Source: Neocallimastix lanati (nom. inval.) (taxonomy: Eukaryota; Neocallimastigomycota; Neocallimastigomycetes; Neocallimastigales; Neocallimastigaceae). From it: DNA of 64,000 nucleotides. The position numbers were made by a program, and so were the translations under genes. Location of the stretch: contig JACVTC010000012.1 in the NCBI GenBank assembly GCA_016946835.1, forward strand, positions 327,001 through 391,000, written 5' to 3'. Of this stretch, positions 30,928 through 43,929 are shown piece after piece. How positions within the stretch are numbered: position 1 is the stretch's first letter; each line of letters begins with the position of its first letter. The notes beneath the pieces are model-generated. The model had not been told where the DNA came from and made no database searches. It saw only the letters and a list, made by a program, of their open reading frames with translations.

Positions 30928-30996
30928 GTCTGAAGTACATTTGCAATTATTTTCCCATTTCTGGTCTGAACTATATCCTGATTTAGCAAAATTTCC
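30928..30996 (-). pseudogene. 69-bp coding-like fragment, copy 2
   Basis: Same 69 bp as 28384-28452; the minus frame continues CKCTSDEKQFC then stop, giving a cleaner C-terminus with a third Cys than copy 1. Confidence 0.5.
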
Positions 30997-32395
30997 GTTT
31001 ATTTAAATATATTATTTTACAAATATTTATATATTTTTCTTTTATATAATTTATTTTTAAGAAATTAATAAAACAAACTAATTGATAATTAAAATAACTT
31101 TTTATATACATATTCTATCAAATTCATTAATAATTTATTTTTATCCTCAATGTTATTAAAAATATTCCTCAAACTATTTTTTTTTATATAATTTTTTTTG
31201 TTTGTTTATTTGTTTATTTAAAAAAAATAATTTAAAACCAAATAAATAAAAAAAAATAACCTTTACATTTAATTTAATAACATATTATATAATCTAATTT
31301 TTTAATAGTGTTAAAAATATATTTTAATATAAAATTTAATCTATGATTATCCAATAAATTACAAATGAATAAATACTCAAAATACTATAAAACGTGATTA
31401 AGTAATAATTCTAAATTTTTTTCTTTCTTTTTAATAATAAAAAAAAGACCTTAATATTTATACGGTCATACATACTTAATTATATATATTTAAATAATAA
31501 ATATTAATATATAATAAAGGAATATAAAACATCTTTACTTAACCATAATTATAATATTATCTTAATATTGTGTGTCTCTTAATTGTGTATTTATTAACAA
31601 AAAGAATATAATTTTTCTTTTTTATTTTTAGTTATAATTTAGAATTAATAATTTTTATATTAAATATTTAATTTAGTAAAAAATATTTATTTAATTTATT
31701 TTTTTTAATTAAAATTTTAGCTTTTCTTGTATTTTTTGTGATATAAAATGAAATATTCAAACCTTAATTAATATAAAATAGATTTTATTATTCAAACATA
31801 AATTAATGTCATAAATCAAATTTATATCTAATGATTTTATAACAAATTCAATATGTGACTTAATTTATATATATAAATTATATTTATTATTAATAAAAAT
31901 TTTATAGCATAAATCAATGTTTTAATTATATTCTATTCTTATTATTTTATATTTATATTTATATAGTTATTAAATATTTCCTTAAATAATAATTATTAAT
32001 AGTTTATTTTAATCACAAGAACAACTAATTAAATAGTTAATTATAACTAAATAACATAAAAATAAAACATTTCTCTGAATTAAGAGAAGTGTTAAGTTTT
32101 GTTTTGTTGAGTAATGTTAAATTAGTATGTAATTAAAAGTATAAAAAAGTTGTTAGATAGCTTTTTTTTTAAATATATGTAGTTTTTAAATAAAATTAAA
32201 TAAGTAAATATATAATAAACTCAAAACTTTAATAAATAAATCCCAACAAAATTACATCGAACTTTTGAGTTGTATATCACTTGTATTTAGTGTGTTCTCG
32301 TATCAAGATGCCTCCATTTTAGTTATGACTTTGTCCCTTGAAGTCAATAGCTTCAGTTAACTTTCTTTTTTTTGTTTTTTTATTTAAATTGAGAA
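30997..32395. other. AT-rich spacer; should contain the gypsy C 3' LTR
   Basis: No ORF. A 3' LTR of gypsy C is expected within about 31300-32330 but I could not fix its ends. Confidence 0.4.
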
Positions 32396-33500
32396 AACTA
32401 CTTATAAGGAATAATATTTTTTAGATGTATATTTCTATCAACAACTTCATTATTATTCGGATCGTATACAGTTATAGTATTATTTTGTTATTTTATGATC
32501 TTGAAAGGACCAATATAATAAGATCCAACTTTCTGCGATTAAAATTTCCTATTAATACTAAATCTCCTGGTTTAAACTCACTTCTTAATCTTTAATTTGT
32601 CTTCTTCTATCCTTCCACAGTCCATTTGCTGTTTCGATATTATGAATAGCTTCTTTAATCCAATTGTGATGATTAATAAATTTTCTTATTGAGTGTTCTC
32701 CTATCGATATTGATGATAAGTTCAAAAGTTTGAAGATCTCTTCTTCCGTAAAGTAATTCAAAGATATTGAATTTTTATAACTTCATTTTTTGAGGTCCTT
32801 AAAGCCCAAAGTGTACTATGTAAAATGTCATCCCATTTTTTATGTTGATTACTCAATTCATTAAATTGAATATTTAATTTTCTTAAATACTTTGCAATAT
32901 CCCTATTTCTATTCTCAACTTTTCCATTGGATGCTGGATGACATGTGCTAATATAATGAACATAAGCATCATTTAAATCCAGAAATGCTTATGTTTTATC
33001 AGATATAAATTTGGGTCCATTATCTGTTACCAAAATTTCAAGAATTCCATGTCTTGAAAATACACTATTTAGAAATCGTATCACATCATCTGATTCAGTT
33101 TTTGTAAGAGCCTCTGCCTCTACCCATTTCGTTAGGTAATCCACTAATATAATTATATACTTATTTCCTCTTATTGTTGTATATAAAGGTCCTACCAGAT
33201 TGAGTCCTATACTCTTGTAAAGGGTAATCCTGGGGTGTAGCTAGGTCTTCGGTATAATTGTTTTATGGTTGAGGTTTACCAAGTTGACATACATGGCAAC
33301 ACTTTATAAATAATCTAATGTCCTTATTCATTCCTTTTCAGAAATAGTCTCTTCTTAACCTGTGATAAGTCTTATATACCCCTTCATGACCTACACAGTG
33401 AGTAGCACTTATAAGTTTCCATTTTTCTTCATCATTAGAAATCACTTTTCTTAACTCTTTATAATATTGTATTCCATTGATAATTACAAATCTTTTGCTA
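32396..33500 (-). pseudogene. gypsy C integrase relic
   Basis: C-terminal domain recognisable at 32396-32600 (NFNRRKL, ITVYDPNNNEVVDRN), core and zinc domain (CCHVCQLGKPQP near 33280) in several frames with stops. Confidence 0.7.
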
Positions 33501-33715
33501 ATAAAATTTTCAATGATATTATTTAATATTTTCCATTGATATTAATATCACTACCTTCATTAATATTTGTTAGTAAATAATTTGTATTAAGATTAGCAAT
33601 ATCCTTATTACCCGAAGAATCCGAATTAACCCTATTTTCATCACTATTTTTTTGTGTCTTATTACTTAGTATGTTTTTATTTCCTTCATTTTTAGATTCA
33701 AAAATTGTAAACAAT

Positions 33716-35290
33716 TTATTTGTTTTTTTCTTCATTTGAGTTAATTTTATTTTTATTAATTTTTTTATCGTTTTTAGGAGAGGTATCATTTATTTCACCA
33801 TCTCTTTTTGAATGTAATCTTGATAATGCGTCAGCTACCGCATTTCTCTTTCCTTCTTCATATAACACTTTAACCTTTAAAATACTGAATTCAGTAATCC
33901 ATTTAATGTGTCTATTTGATGACGGTTCCTTATTTTTAAATATATAAGCTAATGGCTTATGGTCTGTGTATAAAATTGTTTCAAATGTATTACCAGTAAT
34001 GAAAGGTTTAAATTTCATTACACAATAAAATACAGCCAAACCTTCCAGCTAATATTATAGTTACCTTCTGTCTTAGTGAAGGTTCTACTCTCAAAGTACA
34101 ATTATTTTTCAAATTATTGTCATCAAGTTATATCAGAACACCACCAATATTTGTTCTTGTTGCATCTGTACGTATAATAAATGGTTTTTCAAAATTCAGA
34201 GGGGATAAAATCGGAGCACAATTTAATTTCTCTTTAAGAACTTCAAAAGCTAAATTCGCCTCTTCGTTCTATTTGAAAGGAACATCCTTCGTTGTCAGTT
34301 CATACAAAGGTTTAACAATCTGAGCGAAGTTACTAATAAATTTTCGATAATATCCAATAGTACCTAAAAAGGAACGTAATTGTTTAAGATTAGTTGAAGG
34401 TAATCAATTAATAATAACCTTACTTTAGAATCAATGGGGGAAATACCTTTAACAGAAAGCGTATGTCCAAGAAGTTTTACTTCCTTTTTAAAACAATGAT
34501 ATTTTTCAAAGTTTACCTTGAGACCGTTTTCTTTTAATATAGCAAAAGCTTCTTCAAGATAATTTATGTACCTTTTCAGTGAGTTAGAAAATATAACAAG
34601 GTCATCAATAAAAACAAATACGTACATACCAATAAGTTTAAAGAAAATACTATTCATCTCCCTGGTATTAAATTTACCCTATGCGGCAATAATTTAGAAT
34701 TTCCCAAATCGTCAGTTTTTAAAGCTAAAACAGAAAAATATTTTATGAACAATGTATACACGTTTTCCTGAAATTCATCAGGTATAGTATTATAATATCT
34801 TGAATTTTTCTTATTTTAAATTTTGGTCACTCATTTAATTATGGGGTTCTCAGTAGTTTTAGGAAGTATTGTCATTAAAATAGTTAAATAAGAAGTGAAA
34901 TCATTAAATAGAAAAATATTAATACAATTCTTATCTGTGATTGTCTTATGTTCATGTACAGTACTTTTATTGAAATTAACGTCTTTTTCTATCCTAAATT
35001 CTTCCTTTGATAATAAATCACTTTGGAAATCATTAATATTAATATTTGGGTACGGATTATAAGTGTATTAAAAGCAAACAATGCTTGGATTTTCTCTGGA
35101 ATTCTCCTCATTATTATTACTGATTATGGTAATATCACCATTCCAAATTCAGTATCTGTAAACATTTGGTCCTCATTACTTAGGATTGAAAGATTATTAT
35201 TAAATATATCCGTTGTTTTCTTTAAGTTAACATCATAGTATAAGGACGCTAATTCAAGGCTATTATTATTTTCATCTATGTGATATAACA
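33716..35290 (-). pseudogene. gypsy C reverse transcriptase and RNase H relic
   Basis: RNase H end at 33716-34039 (ILYTDHKPLAYIFKN, RHIKWITEF, NAVADALSRL). RT palm/thumb at 34364-34657 (YVFVFIDDLVIFSNSL; the catalytic box is FIDD; then LLGHTLS). The upstream RT part to 35290 is fragmentary. The family is different from gypsy A/B (VFIDD rather than VYLDD). Confidence 0.8.
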
Positions 35291-35296
35291 TATCTT

Positions 35297-35746
35297 TTAC
35301 CAGGCCGAGAAGAATCTATTTTTTTTCAAAATATCTAAACAGAATAATATATCAAAAATATTGTCTTTATCAATTTTTCTAAAATAGTACTTAAAAGTAA
35401 AACCACCTATTGAAATATTTAACTCATAGAAATTAGAACTAATAGAATTATTAGAATAGACTTGGAAAATCTTTTCCGTGATTTTTCCAATTGGTTCTTT
35501 TGTAATGTTAAATTTTCTTAATACTGTTTCAATAATTATATTAACACTGGCACAGGAATCAAGGATAATTTCAGCAGGAGTATTTTCTACCTTGCAATTG
35601 ACCTTAATTACCTTATGTGTACTAATAATAGTCATCAAATCGAGCAAGGATTTCTTGTTGGTAGGTATCAACTTCAAAGCCTTCAGAAAATCAGTCCTAA
35701 ACTTTGGAGCTAAATAAAGTAAATCGGCAAGCTTTAATAGAAGCAT
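35297..35746 (-). pseudogene. gypsy C protease region
   Basis: 149-residue open piece with IILDSCASVNII, where the retropepsin DSG/DTG triad is DSC, so the active-site Gly is lost. DILFCLDIL near the end parallels the ILG-like flap end of retropepsins. Confidence 0.65.
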
Positions 35747-37212
35747 CCTCTCTAATTAAATCTTCTTTATTATAATTATCTAAATATTCTACTAACTTAA
35801 TGCGTTTTTCAATTTTTTATTTTTAGATTGTTGGTTTTCAGTTCCATCATTGACTCAACTGAATTTATTACTTCATTTAACTTTTCTTTCTTATTTTTAT
35901 TCTTAACATAACTTATTAAGTTTTGTTAGAATTGATGGATCTAAATACGTAAATTTCTCAATGCTACTATAATGATAAAATTTTCAAGAGTAGATTGAAT
36001 TTCATCCATTTTATTATCTTATTCACCCATGATTACTCCTGGTATAATATTTTCTTCTATTCCTGTTTCATTAATTATTTTATCTGCATCTTTAATTATA
36101 TTTTTCTCATTTTCATAGCTTCCTTAATTTATGTTGCTTTTAATTAATTCATTGTTTATATTTTTATTAATTAATACATTATTGTTATATATTTCCTGGC
36201 TATTTGTCGATAATTTCATGTTATTTATGTTGATATAATTGTTTCTCTAATTTATATTTCTTCTATTATTCATATTTGTATTTGTTTTGTTATAATATCC
36301 TGTGGCAGGTGTTTGAATACTAACTGGGTTATCTTTTAAAGTGAATTTTTCATGTTTATATGAAGGTACCATTCTTACATCATTTATTGTTTCTTTTCTC
36401 TCGGAAACTGCTACAATCTCATTTGTATAAGATTTTCTTCTTGATTGTTATTATTATTAGTATATTGTATATGTAATTCGTTACTGTTTATAACATTTTC
36501 CCAATATTTGAACTGTTATTTATATAGTTGTCATAAAAATATGTATTATTTCTACCAAAATAATTATTATTATTTGCATTATTTACATCCTTTATTGTAT
36601 ATCATCTACTACATTTATATCATTTACTTCATTCATATTTGTTAGGTCATATAAATTATTTTGAATATTTACATCACTTATTTTGTTATTTTCATATGTT
36701 TGATTATTACCATTGGAGAGATAATAATTATAAATTAAACATAAATTTTCATTGTTTCTATAATTCTCTTTTTTGTATAATTACTTTGGTTAGTTTGATT
36801 ACTAGAAGTTGTTCTTCTAGATACTAGTATAAATTTTCGTTTTCTTCTAATTTCCTTACTTATAACTATATTATTATTTTGTTCCTGATATTTATTAGGA
36901 TAATTATTCCTTATCTTGTTAATATTAATTTAGTTATTCATGTTGTTGTCCGTAATACCTCTTACCGTTTCTATTAGAGTGATTGTCATTAATTACGCTA
37001 GTAACTAAAATTTTTATTTCCATTAGAATAGTTGCCATTACTTGAATTTCGGTTACTACTATTATTTTAAAATTATTATTTTGATTATCAGAATTAATAT
37101 TATTGATTCCATTATTATTATAGAATCCATTATTACTTTTATGATAATTATTAGGAAAGTACAAACTATTAACATTATTTCTATTATAATTAGTAATGAT
37201 ACCACTCATCCA

Positions 37213-37247
<35 letters not shown>

Positions 37248-37917
37248 AGTTATTATTATTATAACCACTATTATTAGTATTATTATTATTATAGTTATTA
37301 TTATTATAACCACTATTATAATAATGTTTTTCATTATTAAAGGATCATTATAAGCACGATTGTTAGGAAGATAATTATTAGTGTAATTGTTATTGTGATT
37401 ATTACTATTATTTCCAGTAAGCCTAAAAGGACATTGAAATAATTTATGTCAAATCTGATTACAATTGAAGCAGGTAATGACTTTCCTGGAAACTTGTCCT
37501 CCGTTCATTCCATTAAATCTTGGACCCGAATAACCTTCATTCGGCATAGAAGTTCCATAAGATTATTTTGGGTTATTAACAATTCTTTTGTTAACAATTC
37601 TTTCAAGAAAGAATTTTTCACTATTCATTTGATCTTCATTAATATACCCAATACATAAGAATTCTGATTATAATTAAAATTTTTATTTCGTGGTTGTAGA
37701 GTCCTATAAATTGGATGATCTAGTTATACATTTCTTTCTGATATATCATAATATTCTGATGACTTGTGTTATCATTGATAGTTCTTTCTTCTGCCTTAGC
37801 TGTATGTTCTGCACTATTAAAAGTTTCACTTTAGGTCTTACAATAATCTGATATAATTTGAAAATGAACATAAGATCTGTCATAGATTGCATTCAAATAA
37901 TCATCAACATTAATAAA
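35747..37917 (-). pseudogene. gypsy C Gag relic with damaged CCHC knuckle
   Basis: Asn-rich sequence including a 45-bp unit repeated twice near 37210-37320. A CCHC knuckle at 37431-37472 reads CFNCNQI-stop-HKLFQC, the conserved Gly codon being TGA. Upstream Gag (SETFNSAEHTAKAEERT) runs to 37917, where it is joined directly to an RT fragment of gypsy D. Confidence 0.75.
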
Positions 37918-39809
37918 TTTTGTGGTGAAAGTAGTAATTTCTACACTTTCCTCATCCATCAAAATTTGATGATAACCAGAGTAAAGATCCATTGTTGTAA
38001 AGATATATGCTTCATATAAACTATCAAATATCTCATCTATGTAAAGTAATGAATAAGAATCTTTAACCGTTAAATCATTAACCTTATGATAGCCAATACA
38101 TAATCACTATTTACTGTTCTTCTTCGGTACTAACACTACTGGCGATGACCATTTGGAATAAGAAGGTACAATTAATTTTCTTATTAATTAATTAATCTAT
38201 AACACCTTTGTTTAAATGGTTTCGCACCAGGAATTATGTGGAAGAAGATCAGAAGGAGTTAATTATTCTAAAGAAATAGCAACTATTTCTAAGTTCTCTT
38301 CCAGAATTTTAATTATTTCATTTTTATATTTTTCATTTAAAGTATTTCGAAAAATTTCATTATGAATAAATTGCTTTGGGGATAATCCTTCAATTTTATT
38401 TAAATCTTTCTTTTTAGGATCCTCATCCAAAGCCTTAATCATAAACAACAACTTTTCTTCATTTTCATAATCATTATTAATAGGTGCAATAATATCAATC
38501 CTTCAGGAGTAATTTGACAAAAAATATATAAAATGGGGGTGGATAAATTTATAATTAATGAGTTTTTAAGTTAATAAGAATCATAAAAAGGATCCTACTT
38601 TTCTACTATTCTACAATCAACCATTAGCATAAGATTATTAATTTTTACTGGCGCTAGAATGATAAAACTTTCCGAGTAATCATCATTTTGAGTCGCCAAC
38701 CTAATTCTGCCACTACATAATATCAATAGGTTCATATTCAGACTAAAGTTTATCTAAAAATTGTTGAGTAATTATAATTAAATTACTACATTAATCAATT
38801 AAAGCATTCCCCGAAACACCTTCAACTATAATATCAACTATGGCAATATCCTCTTCACATGGTTCGTTACATTTACTTTTATAAGTATTGTCTATATTAT
38901 TAACGACCACAGCACATTCGTAGCTGATACATTATCCAACATCCCAGTGAAATTAGATTGGTTCCTTTCCAATTTAATACCCTGTTACACCTTATACCTT
39001 AATATTGGAGCAGCATCCATTAACTGCCCAAAAGTATATTGCCACAAGAGGAATTTAAATCATTATGAATATCATATTCTTCTTCCCCCGATTGAATTTT
39101 AATTGTCTTAGATACTCTAGAAATTTTATTTTCTTTTTGAGTATCCTTATCTTTACTATTTAACACTTTTATTAATTCAATTACTTTATTATTTTCTTTT
39201 ATTGGATTTTTATTATTATCATTATTTTCTATCATTACATTTTTATTCTTTTCTTTATCAATATATTATTTTTAATAACTTCATCATTTATTAATTAATT
39301 ATTATTAGTATTATCATCAATATTATCATTACTATTAATATTACTATCACTAACTCTTTCATTATCACGAATTTGTCTTTCAATCTCTTTTTCATTTTCA
39401 ATTCGTAGTTGGACTAGAATAGATGGTTTAATTTGTCTTAAAATTTTATTACTTATATTATTTTCCTTCATTCCTCGTTCTTTCTGTTTCCGTAATGCAG
39501 TAGTTATTTTGGGCTTAGGATTATCCTTTGATGATTTATGAATTCTTTTCTCCGCATTACCTTCATCATTACTATTAACATCGTAAATATTTCGTTTAGA
39601 TGCTCCAACTAAATAGTCAACTTTTTGTTAATTGCCATTTTATTAAAAGGAGTTTCTTTAACATTATAAAGACGAGGTTCTTTAATTTCTTTTTAATGTT
39701 TAATTGAAGCTGCTTTATTAAGTATGGGGAGAGCTTCTTATCCCATAATTCAATTTAAACGTTTATTGTTTCTTATTTCCTTTCTATTTTTATCAACCAT
39801 CGCTCTCAA
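37918..39809 (-). pseudogene. gypsy D protease and RT start, truncated
   Basis: RT start at 37918-38220 (KWSSPVVLVPKKN, DLTVKDSYSLLYIDEIFDSL, FTTMDLYSGYHQI). Linker ORF 38263-38451. Protease remnant near 38760-38850 (GNALID, then IIITQQFLDKL). Asn-rich spacers between. Stops in every part. Confidence 0.7.
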
Positions 39810-40313
39810 CTATGGGCAATTGTTTTGAAAATGACCAGGTTCTTTACAGAAATAACAAGCTTTAATTGTCAAATTTCTCATTTTTCTTGTTAATTCCTCT
39901 ATGTCGTTGTCTTCCTTAGAAGACAACGACATAATATTAACTTTATATTCTAATTTAATTTTTATAGGAGGATGGAAATTAAGTTTATTATTAAAAGAAG
40001 TATTTGTAGAAGGTGAAGGGGTAGAAGAATGTTTTCTTTGATTACTGCCCATATAATTTAACCAATCTGCTTTTTCAGCAATTTTAAAGGCTTTTGATAG
40101 AGGAATGTTATCAAATAAGGTTTGACGCTTCCAGGCTTCAACATTGCTTTCAATGGAGTCTGTGTAGTCTAAAATACTTATTTTGCTTCTTTTCTTTTTA
40201 TTTAACTTTAAATATAAAATTTTATATTTAATATTAAAATCCTTAATTATTTCATTCCTCTTAATTCTTAGAGTACGTAGCTCTCTTAATAAATTAACAC
40301 AACGGAGCAACAA
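39810..40313 (-). CDS. gypsy D Gag, C-terminal part with CCHC knuckle
   Basis: 167-residue open piece. KAFKIAEKADWLNYMGS near residues 75-92 and CYFCKEPGHFQNNC near the end, a complete CCHC knuckle. The N-terminal Gag is missing or out of frame. The plus-strand relic E (43930-44250) is the same family: it repeats SKAFKIAEK and IKACYF. Confidence 0.65.
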   Translation of the reverse strand: MLLRCVNLLRELRTLRIKRNEIIKDFNIKYKILYLKLNKKKRSKISILDYTDSIESNVEAWKRQTLFDNIPLSKAFKIAEKADWLNYMGSNQRKHSSTPSPSTNTSFNNKLNFHPPIKIKLEYKVNIMSLSSKEDNDIEELTRKMRNLTIKACYFCKEPGHFQNNCP

Positions 40314-40679
40314 TTATAATCTTAATTAAAGGTTAGATAAATTAGATAAATAAATAAAAAATGAGGTTGGAAGATAAATGACTATTTTATTGAATTAATA
40401 TTGTTGAAATGAAGCGTTTATAATAAAAGTGATTTCAAGTGATTTCAAAATGAATTGATATCACTAATTAGACAATAATCTACAACAAAAAGGTAGGGAT
40501 GAATGGAACTCTAATATCTGCTACAAAATTTATTTTAATGATTCAAAATTATATCACTCATTTTGAGAGGACGTAATATCCACTTCAAACTATATTTATA
40601 ACCATTTTCCCCATCCAGTAAATATAAAATAATTCAATTGAAAATTATTTCCAACAAACCTATCAATTATGATAAATAA

Positions 40680-41170
40680 AAGTTTTTGGATACAAGGTAT
40701 TTTTCTTTATTTCTAAAAATTTTCGAAATAAATGTGATAATGCTTTTCCAGATATCTTTTTAGGATATACAGACAATCCATCGGGTTACAAAATTTTAGA
40801 CATAGCAAAAATAAAATCATTCTCTCTTTATTTGTGTTTAATTTTTGAATTTGTTCTGGGGAATATTTTTTAAACTCTAATATAAAATCTATTTCAATTT
40901 TTTTACCGCATTACGAAATAGAAAACGTATGATTCTTTTCCAAACATTATTCAAAAATATAACAATAACAATAACATTATACATATATTGACTACGCTGA
41001 TGGCAAGACTACTTGATAGTCCACTTCAGGATTCGTAATATAAGTTGGTGACTCACAAACAAGCTGGTTTTCTAAACTTAATCAATGTATTTCAACTTCC
41101 ACCGCTTAAGCTTAATACCATAATCTTAATAAATGTGAGAAGTATATACTCTGTGTTATGAAAACCTATT
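40680..41170 (+). pseudogene. copia relic: pol connection and RNase H
   Basis: Plus-strand pieces FLGYTDNPSGYKIL (40770-40800) and, after a gap, YADGKTT, SWFSKLNQCISTSTA (40995-41105), which is the copia RNase H. RT between them is deleted. Confidence 0.6.
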
Positions 41171-42159
41171 GAATGTACTAAAAAATAACATAAATTTTAA
41201 GTTTTTGGATGCCAAGTATTGTTCTTGTTACAAAACAATTTTAAGAAGTTATCCTCTACTTCTCTTCCAGGAATATTTATTAGATATGAAAATAATTAAT
41301 CTGCTTTTAAGATTTATTATGTTGCTAATAATTATTTCTTGTTCTATCGTTTTCTTTGAAGATACATCAGGTAATACACTTGTTATTTATTAATAAAATT
41401 TAAACGGTATTATAAAATCGAGATAAGTATTGACACGGATTTTATGGATTTTAATCAAAATTATAATATTAATAATACTAACAATAATAATTGTAATGTA
41501 AGTAATAAAAGTTTCAACGTATGTATCGAAGAAGGCAATAACAAAGATAATTATAATATTTATTATCCATTTTACGGTAATCCTCGTATACATGTAAATT
41601 ATTTAAATTATTCAAAAAATGAATCTTATGTACCTTATCAATATCATTATTTACCTTCATATAATTTAAACCTCAATAAAAATACGTTATTCAAAATTAC
41701 AATAACCATTCAAAACAAAATTTTTCTATTCCAAATTTTAACTTTCATAAGTAATTAAATAAGTATTAATAAGTATTACTTGTATATTAGATTTTTGTTT
41801 TAAAAAATGAAAAAAATATGTTAAAGCGAAAAATTATATATATTAATATTATATTTCTTTTCGAGAGTATGTATTCATATTTATATTTTTTTATCTAATT
41901 AATCACAATTTTAAAATTTATTTTTTATTTTTCAATTTTTAATTTATATTTTAATATTTATTTTTTTTTTACGTATATTTTATTAGTTAAAAAATATTTT
42001 AATTAGCAATATAAAATTTATTTTTATAGTCCTTTTATAATCTTCCATTTGGAAATCTTTCATTATTTATTTTAATTAATAATATTTATTTAATATTTCT
42101 TTATTCAATAATCTATGTAATCATTTTATTAATAATTAGCGATTTTTAATTTTTCTTTT
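41171..42159. other. AT-rich, one Asn-rich 104-codon frame, not assignable
   Basis: A plus-strand frame at 41444-41758 (Asn/Tyr-rich) resembles the Asn-rich Gag or connection segments of nearby elements but has no motif. Otherwise AT-rich spacer. Confidence 0.35.
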
Positions 42160-42640
42160 CATTATTTAAATTTTGGGCATAATCTATCCTTCCCATTACT
42201 CTGTTAATTTCTTCAAATTCAATAAATCATTTTTATCTTCAAACAAATTGACGGTTGTACTTACTTTTAAGAAATACAAGGTCTTGTCCTCTATTTTGTC
42301 TAATATTTTCTATAAATATTTCAACAAAAATACCTATTTGTCTTGCATATTCTTCTACTATTTTCATTTAATATAATATCCTTTATTGGTTTGTTTTACA
42401 TCATAACAAATCATGTATTTTTCAAAAGTCTGTTCAAAATGCATTGGATTATTAAGAGATAATGGTTTTCTTTTTTCTATTATACTCATTGGTATTGCTA
42501 AACTAATAAAATCAGGTCCAAAGGGCCTACCATTTTGTTCAATCAAATCTTTAATTTCCCAGGGTTGGATATTTTATATAAATTTCTTGTCTTCTTTGTT
42601 CTTCAAGGTATTGATTTATTACAACAATTAATATAATTAT
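42160..42640 (-). pseudogene. unidentified coding remnant, possibly gypsy Gag
   Basis: Minus strand: LEEQRRQEIYIKYPT, a frame change, then WEIKDLIEQNGRPFGPDFI and a 60-codon piece to a stop at 42364. Amino-acid use is protein-like, but no family is recognised with confidence. Confidence 0.35.
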
Positions 42641-43079
42641 AGAAATTCAAACAGTTTAAATCACAATGAAAATTTAATTATTGAAAATGATATTAATCAT
42701 AACAATAAACAATAATTCAAACTAGAATATCTCAGATAGTTCTGATTATAATGTTAAATTTATAAATAAAATTATTCAAATAAAGAAATATTACGAAAAA
42801 TGTGAATAAAAAAATATAACAAAAAATTTTTAATTCGGAAAATTTATTTGGAAATGAAATTGCTTCAATTACTAAATTAATAAATAATGAACAGAATGCT
42901 AAAAAAATAATTCAAAAAACAAGGTAAATTTAAATAACGTTGATTATGAAAACAATATTTCTAAAAACAAAAATATAGAAGATGATATTTATATATCCAT
43001 TAAAAATAATAAAAAAAAAAAGGAAGGAAACTCTTAGTTTCATTATATAATATATACATTATACATATAAGGAGATTTT

Positions 43080-43870
43080 TGTTAGAAAAGATAAAGATAA
43101 ATGGCCAAAGACTATTAAAATTGAACTGATCAAAATGAGGGAAAACATGTCAACACAATTGTAAAGAAAATTCCAAATTGTAAAAAAGTAATCTCAGCAA
43201 AATGGTTGTTTAACTATAAAAGGAATGATATTGGAAAAATAACATAATTAAACCATGGTTAATAGCATGCTACTTTATTCAAATTTAGGGAATAGATTAC
43301 ATCGAAATGCTCTCCACTACATTTAAACAGAACTTGCTCAGGATACTAATTTCTATTTTTATATATTAATGTTTTAACCTTTATTAAATAAATATGAAAG
43401 CTGCTTATTTGAGTACTGATTTAGATGAAAAACTTTTTTGTAGAAATTGAAAATGGTAATGATACTATGGTAAAGGATTCTGAAAATTAGTAAAAACTTT
43501 TATTATTTATATATATATAAACAGGTCACATATAAAATAACAATTTGGAAAATGTGCTTATTAAACTAGAATTTAAAAGATTAAATAATGAACCATATGT
43601 TTATATTAAGAAAGACAAGTATAATAACATCCATGTTTTATGACAATATACGTAGAAGATGTAAAATAACATGAAATAGTAAAAATTAGCAAAATAAAAA
43701 GTGAAATAAAGAATCAGTTTGAATTGAGTGATTTAGATATGTTAGATATCATAATTGGAATAAAATTTTTTAAGATGCTTATATTATACACCAATTATAA
43801 TACTTGAATGATATATTAGGAAGATTGATATCGAACAATATAATGAAGTCTCTAATATATAGAAGATAGA
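43080..43870 (+). pseudogene. copia RT relic
   Basis: KDKWPKTIKIELIKM, VISAKWLFNYKRNDIGK, MKAAYLSTDLDEKLFVEIENG are the copia RT blocks found in copia-G, here with many stops. Confidence 0.6.
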
Positions 43871-43929
43871 GAATTAAAATAGAAAAGATTCAGGGATTAT
43901 TTGAAAATAATGTTGAAACTTGAAAATAT

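Noticed and set aside
37042-37353. Ile-rich plus-strand ORF
   Set aside because: Antisense of the Asn-rich Gag of gypsy C.
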